64,000 nt of DNA from Enterococcus pingfangensis (lineage in GTDB: Bacteria; Bacillota; Bacilli; Lactobacillales; Enterococcaceae), in contig NZ_BJDP01000009.1 in assembly GCF_005405205.1 (NCBI RefSeq), positions 40,387-104,386 on the forward strand, in the 5' to 3' direction. Below are positions 1-6,779 of the stretch, piece after piece. The first letter of the stretch is position 1. The number at the start of each line of letters is the position of its first letter. Made by a program: the position numbers and the translations under genes. The notes below the pieces were generated by a model. That model was not told the DNA's origin, did no database searches, and saw nothing but the letters and a program-made list of their open reading frames with translations.

Positions 1-738
1 CGATTTCAACGGTGTTTCCGTTTCATCCGCTTGAGCTAGCATGTTCGCAATTTTTCCGACTTCGGTATTCATTCCAGTATTAACAACGACACCTTTACCG
101 CGGCCGTAAGTTACATTACTGTTTGAGTAAGCCATATTGACACGGTCGCCGATACCGACTTCCCCTTCGTCGATCACGATCAATTCTTTTTCAACGGGAA
201 CTGATTCACCAGTCAAGGCTGCTTCTTCAATCTTTAATGAAGCAACTTCGATCAGACGTAGATCCGCTGGTACCACATCGCCTGCTTCTAACATAACGAT
301 ATCGCCAGGAACAAGCTCCGTTGATTTTACAGAACTTATGTGACCATCACGTAAAACATTGGCATTTGGCGTGGACATTTCACGTAATGCTTCGATTGCT
401 TGTTCGGCCTTAGATTCTTGTACAACCCCCATCACCGCATTGATGATAACAACGGCTAGAATGATGATCGAATCTACCACTTCGTGAGAAACTACTGCCG
501 AGATCACTGCCGCAAATAACAAAACAATGATCATCAAGTCTTTGAATTGCTCTAAGAAGCGGACGAGCATACTTTTCTTTTCGCCCTCGTCTAATTCATT
601 TTGACCATACTCGCTTAAGCGTTTTTCCGCCTCAGCAGAGGTCAATCCCTCTTCGGTCGTTTGAACTTCCGCTAAAACCTGCTCTTTTTCCTCTGAGTAA
701 AAAGGCTTTAGTAGTTGTTGCTTTTTCTCCTCTGACAT
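1..738 (-). CDS. P-type cation-transporting ATPase, N-terminal part (gene runs off the window)
   Basis: The first 246 codons of a P-type ATPase are present; the C-terminal catalytic core lies beyond base 1. Visible are a cytoplasmic N-terminus of the cation-ATPase-N type (residues 1-60), a membrane hairpin with ...IIVLLFAAVISAVVSHEVVD..., and the actuator domain with its LTGESVPVEK phosphatase loop near residue 180. This is the layout of PMR1/SERCA-like type II pumps (Ca2+/Mn2+). The start is set by an AAGGAGG 8 bases upstream. A yybP-ykoY type leader precedes it. In Lactococcus (YoaB) and Streptococcus (MgtA) such riboswitch-controlled pumps act in Mn2+ handling, so Mn2+ efflux is the most likely role. 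The ion-binding helices needed to confirm this are outside the window. Confidence 0.85.
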   Translation of the reverse strand, partial: MSEEKKQQLLKPFYSEEKEQVLAEVQTTEEGLTSAEAEKRLSEYGQNELDEGEKKSMLVRFLEQFKDLMIIVLLFAAVISAVVSHEVVDSIIILAVVIINAVMGVVQESKAEQAIEALREMSTPNANVLRDGHISSVKSTELVPGDIVMLEAGDVVPADLRLIEVASLKIEEAALTGESVPVEKELIVIDEGEVGIGDRVNMAYSNSNVTYGRGKGVVVNTGMNTEVGKIANMLAQADETETPLKS

Positions 739-774
739 TATTTTCCTCCTTAAATTGGTGTTCCTTTTGGAAGT

Positions 775-818
775 AAAAAAATAGACTTGTGTATGCGAAA
801 AGACACATACATAAGTCT
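775..818 (-). terminator. Intrinsic terminator forming the riboswitch expression platform
   Basis: On the minus strand an AGACUU...AAGUCU stem, with an inner UGUAUG/CAUACA stem, is followed by seven U residues (plus-strand A run 775-781). Its 5' arm overlaps the conserved GUGAGACU aptamer strand, so metal binding and termination are mutually exclusive. Confidence 0.75.
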
Positions 819-905
819 CACTATTTAAGACAACACCAGAAAAATTTCTTTTCTTGCTGGTGGCGTTGTCACAGCTTGCGCTGCTAGTTACTCCCTCATG
901 AATAC
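775..905 (-). promoter_or_regulatory. yybP-ykoY family (Mn2+) riboswitch
   Basis: The minus-strand leader of the ATPase gene carries the two conserved internal-loop motifs of the yybP-ykoY family: GAGGGAGUAACUAGC near the 5' end (about 882-897) and GUGAGACU near 814-822. Between them are a CAGC-GCAA-GCUG hairpin and a longer arm (GACAAC...ACCAG paired with CUGGU...GUUGUC). The aptamer is followed directly by an intrinsic terminator, so transcriptional control is likely. Published members of this class bind Mn2+ and turn expression on, which fits the downstream pump. Family assignment is from motif memory; a covariance search would settle it. Confidence 0.8.
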
Positions 906-912
906 AAAACGA

Positions 913-942
913 ATTATAGCATGAGCAAAGGCTGGAATACAA
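913..942 (-). promoter_or_regulatory. Promoter of the P-type ATPase leader
   Basis: Minus strand: -35 TTGTAT (937-942), 18-base spacer, -10 TATAAT (913-918). Transcription would start near 906, just ahead of the riboswitch. Confidence 0.65.
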
Positions 943-951
943 TCACTACTT

Positions 952-1725
952 TCAGATAAATGAGTTGTAAGAGTTTCCACTAGAGACTTTTGTCCAAAAA
1001 TCTTCAGTTGTACCTCGTTCTATCCCCATTATAAACTTTTCCCGGATATCTGGATAGTTTTTAGCAACGCTAGTCACCAAGTTTTTGATTTCTTCTCGCT
1101 TTGTCTTTTTATCTACCGGACAAGGATTAAAAACGACTGGGAGTTCTTCTCGTTTCACCAGCTGGATGATTTGCTGTTCTTCCAAGTAGATCATTGGACG
1201 AATCAAAGTCACGTTAGTCTTTGATAAATAGCTCTTCGGTTCAAAACTACTCAACCGTCCGTGAAATAAAAAATTCATAAAATAGGTCTCGATCGCATCA
1301 TCTACATGATGACCCAAAGCAACTTTTTGACAACCAAGTTCACTCGCACGATTGTATAAAATTCCCCGCCTTAATTTAGCACACAACGAGCACGGCGACT
1401 TTTCTGCGCGAATATCAAAAACGACCTTCGCAATCGTCGTTGGAACGATTTCAAGTTGGTAGCCCAAACTTGCTACAAACTGCTGCATCGGTGTGCTGTC
1501 GCAATCGTCAAATCCCATATCAAGAAAAATCGGAACAAGTTCAAAATCAAAGCCCAAACGTCGCTGCCGTCGAATTCGATTCAATAAATACAACAAGGTA
1601 GTACTATCTTTCCCACCGCTCATACCGATTGCTACTTTGTCGCCAGGCTCGATCATTTGATACGTTAAAATCGCACGGCGCAGCGGATTATAGTAATTCT
1701 GATTGTCTTTCTTTTTAAATCCCAT
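952..1725 (-). CDS. TtcA-family tRNA thiolation-like ATP pyrophosphatase
   Basis: PP-loop ATPase of 257 residues. The SGGKDS P-loop motif is at residues 36-41, and a CxxC pair (PCSLCAKLRRG) follows in the middle of the protein, as in TtcA enzymes that adenylate and thiolate C32 of some tRNAs using an Fe-S cluster. The C-terminal NPCPVDKKTKRE segment supplies a further Cys, also TtcA-like. A start six codons upstream is possible, but only the ATG at 1725 has a well-spaced ribosome site (AAAGGA, about 10 bases away). The gene follows the LTA-synthase-like gene after about 22 bases and is probably co-transcribed with it. The exact tRNA substrate is inferred, not shown; many Firmicutes members are uncharacterised. 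Confidence 0.8.
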   Translation of the reverse strand: MGFKKKDNQNYYNPLRRAILTYQMIEPGDKVAIGMSGGKDSTTLLYLLNRIRRQRRLGFDFELVPIFLDMGFDDCDSTPMQQFVASLGYQLEIVPTTIAKVVFDIRAEKSPCSLCAKLRRGILYNRASELGCQKVALGHHVDDAIETYFMNFLFHGRLSSFEPKSYLSKTNVTLIRPMIYLEEQQIIQLVKREELPVVFNPCPVDKKTKREEIKNLVTSVAKNYPDIREKFIMGIERGTTEDFWTKVSSGNSYNSFI

Positions 1726-1747
1726 CTCGCTCGTTCCTTTCATTTAG

Positions 1748-3547
1748 CTATTCAAAAAAATTTTCTTGCAAACTATATTGCTCTCCCGCTGTAACATCAT
1801 ATTGGATCAGTTGATATGCTTGATAAATTTTTTCTTGTGCTTTGTTCAAGCGGGCTTCTTTGCCCCATTGTCCACTTTGATAATACATTCCTTTTTCAAA
1901 AGCGGGCAGCTCTTTTTGCAGAGCGACTAATAAATTTTGGAAGCCGGTCATCTGCAGCTGTCCTTGTTGAAATAGATCCGCCGCAAAATAAAACGGACTG
2001 GTCGTCACTTGTTGAGCAGTCAATTCATGGCGATTGTCATACATCAAAAATTCTGTTTCATGTAATCGATAGCCTTGATTGGCTGATTGGATCGTATCAG
2101 AATAAATTCCCGGCAAATGATCACCCCAAAAAACGACTAGCGTTCGTTCAGGCAATTTATCTAATTTTTCCAAGAAATTTTTTAGTGCTTCACTGCTGTA
2201 GGCAATATCTTGCAAATAACTGCGGTCTGCAGAGCTGTTATCTCCTTTAGCGATATAAGGCAGGTCTGCATATTTATCTTCGTAAGGCATATGTGTCTGC
2301 ATCGTCACAAGATGCAAAAATTGCGGCGTCTTGTCTTTCAATTGAGCCAAGATTTCTTTATATGCCGACTCATCAGAAATGTAGGGATTGTTTTCGAGCT
2401 TAGCTGTGTACTTCATTGTCTTTTCATCTAAAAATTGATCAAAACCAAATGTTTGATAGACATCTTTCCTTTTATACATCGAAGTATTGTACGGATGGAT
2501 CGCCGTTGTCTCATAGCCGCGTTTTTTTAACGTCCCTACCAACGACGGAAAGGAATCGAACTCTGGGACTAACATTGTATACGGCGTGGTCATCTGGGCA
2601 TTAAAAAGCGCCATCGAAAAACCAGTCAATGCTTCAAATTCAATATTTGCTGTCCCGCCACCATAATTTTGCGACAACATTTGCCCGCTGTATGTTTGTT
2701 CAGCTACTGAACGGTAGTCCTGCAACGGATCCCCGCCTAAAATTTCCAATCCCTTCAGACGTTGCGGATCAGAAAAACTTTCGCTCATGACATAAACAAT
2801 GTTTGGTTTTTCAGCGGCAGACTCCTTTTCTGCTTGATACTCATCAACTACTTCTTTTACCTTGGCTTTAGAATAATTTTTCGGTTTTTCCATCGCGTCT
2901 ACCGGCAAGTTGTACAAGAAGCCGCCGATAAAACCGGTATTGTAATAGTTCATCTTCTGACTATAAGGAATCCACAAAGCAGTCTTGTTATACGCTTTAC
3001 GCAATAAATTAGCTTGCTGATTGAAACTTCCGACATAGAGCAATAAACTGCTGGTCAAAACAAAACCGACGATGCGGATCCATTGCTGTTTCTTGCCTAA
3101 TTTTAGACTTTTCTTCCAACTAAAAAAGACGACACACGCGCCGGCTGCTATAAGCAATAAAAACAAAAGAAAAAGCGGGAGCCCGACTATATCGCGGATC
3201 ATGCCAAATTCGATAATCATTTTTAAGTCATCTGGATAAATTGGTTCCATTCGATAATTCATTTTTAAAGAATTGGCACTGCCGATTCCGATCGTTGCTA
3301 AAAGATATACGATACTCCCCAGCTTCAGCGAGCCTAAAAAACTGCTGAGCCAGCCATAAAGAATAAGCAGCACTAAACAGCCTAAAAAGAATTTTTCCGT
3401 ATGCCAAGAAAAAGCAAATTTAAATGCCAGATCAAATGAAAATTCGTTTTGCGTCAGTTGAAAAAAAAGATTTGAAACAATGATTAAACTTAGCACGCCA
3501 CCAATTTTCAGCAGCTGCTGCCAAGGAAGATTTCGAAATTTTTGCAT
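1748..3547 (-). CDS. LTA synthase family protein (membrane phosphoglycerol transferase)
   Basis: A 599-residue protein with about five N-terminal membrane helices (residues 10-190) followed by an extracellular sulfatase-fold domain. Visible active-site elements are MSESFSDP near residue 255, the GGGTANIEFE block with the probable catalytic Thr, and the metal-binding FWGDHLPG near residue 475. The family transfers glycerol phosphate from phosphatidylglycerol to polyglycerol-phosphate chains or other wall glycopolymers. The sequence is closer to the non-housekeeping LtaS-like/MdoB-type enzymes than to canonical LtaS (for example TANIEFE around the active Thr), so the acceptor is uncertain. The start has GGAGAG 5-6 bases upstream. 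A weak promoter, TTGATC-17-TACTTT, can be drawn near 3590-3630. Confidence 0.85.
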   Translation of the reverse strand: MQKFRNLPWQQLLKIGGVLSLIIVSNLFFQLTQNEFSFDLAFKFAFSWHTEKFFLGCLVLLILYGWLSSFLGSLKLGSIVYLLATIGIGSANSLKMNYRMEPIYPDDLKMIIEFGMIRDIVGLPLFLLFLLLIAAGACVVFFSWKKSLKLGKKQQWIRIVGFVLTSSLLLYVGSFNQQANLLRKAYNKTALWIPYSQKMNYYNTGFIGGFLYNLPVDAMEKPKNYSKAKVKEVVDEYQAEKESAAEKPNIVYVMSESFSDPQRLKGLEILGGDPLQDYRSVAEQTYSGQMLSQNYGGGTANIEFEALTGFSMALFNAQMTTPYTMLVPEFDSFPSLVGTLKKRGYETTAIHPYNTSMYKRKDVYQTFGFDQFLDEKTMKYTAKLENNPYISDESAYKEILAQLKDKTPQFLHLVTMQTHMPYEDKYADLPYIAKGDNSSADRSYLQDIAYSSEALKNFLEKLDKLPERTLVVFWGDHLPGIYSDTIQSANQGYRLHETEFLMYDNRHELTAQQVTTSPFYFAADLFQQGQLQMTGFQNLLVALQKELPAFEKGMYYQSGQWGKEARLNKAQEKIYQAYQLIQYDVTAGEQYSLQENFFE

Positions 3548-3649
3548 AGTTCTCTCCTATCCATGAGTTCTTAATTAGTTTAGCGAGAAAACTAGCTAAA
3601 GTAAAGAACACGGAAAGCTTGATCAACTTCTTTTCTAACTATTGGCTAT

Positions 3650-3685
3650 AAAAAAAAGTTCAGCGAAGACAACTCTTCGCTAAAC
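3650..3685 (-). terminator. Terminator after nadE
   Basis: Minus-strand stem GTTTAGCGAAGA / TCTTCGCTGAAC with a GTTG loop, followed by a run of eight T (plus-strand A 3650-3657), just after the nadE stop at 3689. Confidence 0.85.
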
Positions 3686-3688
3686 CGT

Positions 3689-4513
3689 TTATTTCCAAAA
3701 ATCATCAAAAATCGTAATTGGCAGATGCCGTTTATGCTGCGTTTTAGTCCACCAAGCTTCAAGCGTTTTCTGAGCCTCGGTATCAATCGCTTTACCTTCT
3801 AAATAATCATCGATATCATCATATGTTACACCTAAAGCAACTTCATCGGCGACTAATGGCTTGCCGTCTTCCAGATCAGCCGTTGGAACTTTCAAGTACA
3901 AGGCTTCTTCTGCACCTAATTCTTTCAGCAGCAATTTTCCTTGCCGTTTATTCAAACGGAATAATGGCACAATATCCGCGCCGCCGTCACCGAATTTGGT
4001 AAAGAAGCCGGTGATATTTTCAGCGGCATGATCGGTGCCGATGACTGCGCCCTGATTGTCGCCGGCGATACCGTATTGTGTGATCATTCGCTGACGCGCT
4101 TTGATATTTCCTTTGTTGAAATCACTGATGGCGACACCCGCTTCTGCTAAAGCCGCAACTTGCGCATCCACTGCAGGTTTGATATTCACACTTAAACTAA
4201 TATCGGGTTTGATAAATTCGAGTGCTTTCTTAGCATCAGCTTCATCAGCTTGCGTACCATAAGGCAAGCGAACAGCGATAAATTTATAGTCCGCATCGCC
4301 CGTTTCTTGCCGCATTTCTTCCATTGCAAGTTGTGCTAAACGACCGGCTAATGAAGAATCTTGTCCCCCGCTGATCCCTAAAACAAACGTTTTTAAAAAC
4401 GGATACTTCTTAAGATACGACTTTAAAAAGGTTATACTTTTACGAATCTCTTCTTGTGGGTCAATGGTTGGTTTGGTCCCTAATTGTTTGATGATCTCTG
4501 CTTGCAACGTCAT
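3689..4513 (-). CDS. nadE: NH3-dependent NAD+ synthetase
   Basis: A 274-residue enzyme converting nicotinate adenine dinucleotide, ammonia and ATP to NAD+ in the cytosol. The PP-loop SGGQDS is at residues 48-53. The [23 protein letters not shown] block and the C-terminal [14 protein letters not shown] match the short, glutaminase-free bacterial NadE class. It lies 15 bases after pncB on the same strand, so the two form a nicotinate-salvage operon. AAAGGAG lies about 10 bases before the ATG. A strong terminator closes the operon. Confidence 0.95.
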   Translation of the reverse strand: MTLQAEIIKQLGTKPTIDPQEEIRKSITFLKSYLKKYPFLKTFVLGISGGQDSSLAGRLAQLAMEEMRQETGDADYKFIAVRLPYGTQADEADAKKALEFIKPDISLSVNIKPAVDAQVAALAEAGVAISDFNKGNIKARQRMITQYGIAGDNQGAVIGTDHAAENITGFFTKFGDGGADIVPLFRLNKRQGKLLLKELGAEEALYLKVPTADLEDGKPLVADEVALGVTYDDIDDYLEGKAIDTEAQKTLEAWWTKTQHKRHLPITIFDDFWK

Positions 4514-4528
4514 GAAAAATCTACTCCT

Positions 4529-6001
4529 TTAATTGCCTTGTTCTGTTTTCATCACAGATTTACGTACTTGTTCCATAATATTATTCTTATGGTTCCAGCA
4601 TTCTGTAGAAAGATCGACTGGATATTTTTGCGGATTAAGACCGCGTTTGTATTCTTCCCATAATGAATCCAGTCTGTCTTTAGCAAACTGCTTGACTGTT
4701 TCTAAGTTCGGCAGTTCATAAATTCGTTTTCCGTCCACAAAAATATCTTGCAAGATTGGCCGTGCTTCAAAATCTTTCACGGTTTTATTGATGTATGGAT
4801 AGACTGGGTGGAACATGTAAATTTCATCTTGTTTACGCGGATCCTCATTCCACAACGTCACGTAATCTCCTTCTGACTTGCCATCAGAATTGCGGGTGAT
4901 TCGCCAAACTTGTTTTTTGCCGGGAGTCGTGACTTTTTCTGCATTGCTGGAAAGTTTGATCGTATCCACCATTTCACCTTGCTCATTTTCAATCGATACT
5001 AATTTAAAGACTGCCCCGAGCGCTGGCTGATCATAAGCGGTAATCAATTTCGTACCCACGCCCCAAACATCAATTTTGGCATGCTGCATTTTTAAGTTTT
5101 GGATCGTGCTTTCGTCTAAATCATTTGAAGCATAGATTTTTGCATCCGGGAAACCGGCTTCATCTAATTGTTGACGCACCCGTTTAGAAATATAAGCCAT
5201 GTCGCCGCTGTCGATCCGTACACCTAAGAAATTGATCTTATCGCCCATTTCTTTCGCTACTTTGATCGCATTTGGCACACCCGATTTGATCGTGTCATAC
5301 GTATCAACTAAAAAGACACAGTCGCGATGTGTTTGAGCGTACGCTTTGAATCCGTCGTAGTCATTGCCATACGATTGGATCAGTGAATGCGCGTGAGTTC
5401 CGCTGTCTGGGATTCCAAAAATTTTTCCTGCGCGGACATTGCTTGTCGCATCCGCTCCGCCAATATAGGCTGCGCGAGTTCCCCATAAAGCAGCATCCAT
5501 TTCTTGTGCCCGACGTGTTCCAAATTCTAACAATGGATCATTGCCAATCACTGATTTGATCCGCGCTGCTTTAGTCGCGATCAGTGTTTGGAAATTTACG
5601 ATATTTAAAAGTGCCGTTTCGACTAGTTGGCATTGCAGCAGTGGGCCTTCCACTTGAATGATTGGTTCATTGTTAAAAACCAACTCGCCTTCTACCGCTG
5701 AACGGACTGTACAAGTGAATTTGAAGTCGCGTAAATAATCGATAAAATCTGATGGATATTTTTCGACCTCGGCTAAATATGCCAAATCACTTTCACTAAA
5801 AGTCAATTCTTCCAAATAATTTACAAGTCGTTCAAGACCGGCAAAGATGACATAGCCATTATCGAATGGCATATTGCGGAAGTAACACTCAAATACGGCC
5901 TGAAGATCCGCTCGACCTGTCTCCCAATAAGTTTTCATCATATTGATTTGATAAAGGTCCGTATGAAGTGTCAAACTGTCATCTTTGTACAACTTTTTCA
6001 T
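4529..6001 (-). CDS. pncB: Nicotinate phosphoribosyltransferase
   Basis: A 490-residue enzyme making nicotinate mononucleotide from nicotinate, PRPP and ATP, the first step of the Preiss-Handler pathway. The family is recognised from DLYQINMMKTYW at the N-terminus, the EFGTRRAQ substrate block and the GVRIDSGDMAY phosphoribosyl-binding region. Length is typical of Firmicutes PncB. Upstream in-frame ATGs at 6016 and 6007 lie too close to or before the GAGGAG site; the ATG at 6001 has 7-base spacing and is preferred. It is first in the pncB-nadE operon. Confidence 0.93.
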   Translation of the reverse strand: MKKLYKDDSLTLHTDLYQINMMKTYWETGRADLQAVFECYFRNMPFDNGYVIFAGLERLVNYLEELTFSESDLAYLAEVEKYPSDFIDYLRDFKFTCTVRSAVEGELVFNNEPIIQVEGPLLQCQLVETALLNIVNFQTLIATKAARIKSVIGNDPLLEFGTRRAQEMDAALWGTRAAYIGGADATSNVRAGKIFGIPDSGTHAHSLIQSYGNDYDGFKAYAQTHRDCVFLVDTYDTIKSGVPNAIKVAKEMGDKINFLGVRIDSGDMAYISKRVRQQLDEAGFPDAKIYASNDLDESTIQNLKMQHAKIDVWGVGTKLITAYDQPALGAVFKLVSIENEQGEMVDTIKLSSNAEKVTTPGKKQVWRITRNSDGKSEGDYVTLWNEDPRKQDEIYMFHPVYPYINKTVKDFEARPILQDIFVDGKRIYELPNLETVKQFAKDRLDSLWEEYKRGLNPQKYPVDLSTECWNHKNNIMEQVRKSVMKTEQGN

Positions 6002-6043
6002 AGTCATGCTCCTCATTCGTTTTAGTAATTTAAACTATTTTGT

Positions 6044-6053
6044 TCATTATATC
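6044..6053 (-). promoter_or_regulatory. Extended -10 promoter of pncB-nadE
   Basis: Minus strand TGATATAAT: a TATAAT -10 box (6046-6051) with the TGn extension and no good -35, about 45 bases upstream of pncB. Confidence 0.55.
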
Positions 6054-6132
6054 ATAAGAGGTCTGAGTGAGTCGTTCTAGCTGACCAACTGCGGCAAGAA
6101 ATTTTGAACATAAAATGTTTAAAAGAAAACAC

Positions 6133-6162
6133 AAAAAAGCCGCGACAGTTGATTGCCGCAGC
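6133..6162 (-). terminator. Terminator after the 118-residue DUF gene
   Basis: Minus-strand stem GCTGCGGCA / TGTCGCGGC (two G-U pairs) followed by TTTTTTGTGTTTT. A second hairpin, GCTAAAGAACAG-cctcg-CTGTTTAGC, lies next to it at 6167-6192. The rest of the 6052-6271 gap shows nothing else. Confidence 0.75.
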
Positions 6163-6271
6163 TTCTGCTAAAGAACAGCCTCGCTGTTTAGCAAATCGCT
6201 GGATCTTTTTTCATCTCCGTATGCTCAACTTGTGTTTAACACAGGCTATTTCACTATTACTTTAGTCAGCA

Positions 6272-6628
6272 TTATTTTGAAATTTTGTATTCTACCGCGA
6301 TGATATCTTTGTAGGATTCTTTCGGGCGCAATCCTGCTTCTAGGATCTGTTTTTTATAGCCAACGTTTACGATAACATCTTTTCGTTCGACTTTTAATAC
6401 ACGACGGATGATCGTATCCACTTCTTGATGGCTGATTTTCCGTTGACGATTTAATAACAACAAGTCGATCGTATCAAAACGATCCACATAAATAATTTTT
6501 GTGCGATCATATGCATATAATTTGAGCAGCTTTACCGCTTGCCGATTATCAAAGAAATACTTGGTTAAATTAGGATATAACGTCTCCAAATTAACATTGC
6601 TGTTTAACGGTGTCTCAATCAATTTCAT
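6272..6628 (-). CDS. Small conserved protein, possibly DUF1827 family
   Basis: A 118-residue soluble protein beginning MKLIETPLNSN. It has no signal peptide, membrane helix or cysteine cluster, and alternating beta-like and basic helical stretches (KISHQEVDTIIRRVLKVERKD). The opening and the LLKLYAYDRTKIIYVDR strand resemble DUF1827 proteins of lactic acid bacteria, but I am recalling rather than aligning, so the family is tentative. No function is known. AGGAG sits 7 bases before the ATG at 6628; an ATG six bases upstream is too near it. It is monocistronic, bounded by terminators on both sides. Confidence 0.7.
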   Translation of the reverse strand: MKLIETPLNSNVNLETLYPNLTKYFFDNRQAVKLLKLYAYDRTKIIYVDRFDTIDLLLLNRQRKISHQEVDTIIRRVLKVERKDVIVNVGYKKQILEAGLRPKESYKDIIAVEYKISK

Positions 6629-6741
6629 TAACATTCTCCTATCTTCATCTATTTTAGTTTACATGAGTTATTTTTCATTTCGCTGATTATTTTACCATAC
6701 CGATCAACTGTTTTTTTATGAATGGAATATTTTTATAAAAA

Positions 6742-6774
6742 AAGAAAAAAATCCTGAGACAAATGTCTCAGGAT
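6742..6774 (-). terminator. Terminator after the multi-flavin reductase
   Basis: Perfect stem ATCCTGAGAC-att-GTCTCAGGAT read on the minus strand, followed by a nine-T run (plus-strand A 6742-6750), five bases after the reductase stop. Confidence 0.9.
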
Positions 6775-6779
6775 CACTT

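Noticed and set aside
2762..3007. Plus-strand frames antisense to the LTA-synthase-like gene
   Set aside because: No ribosome site or protein-like composition; by-products of the real minus-strand gene.
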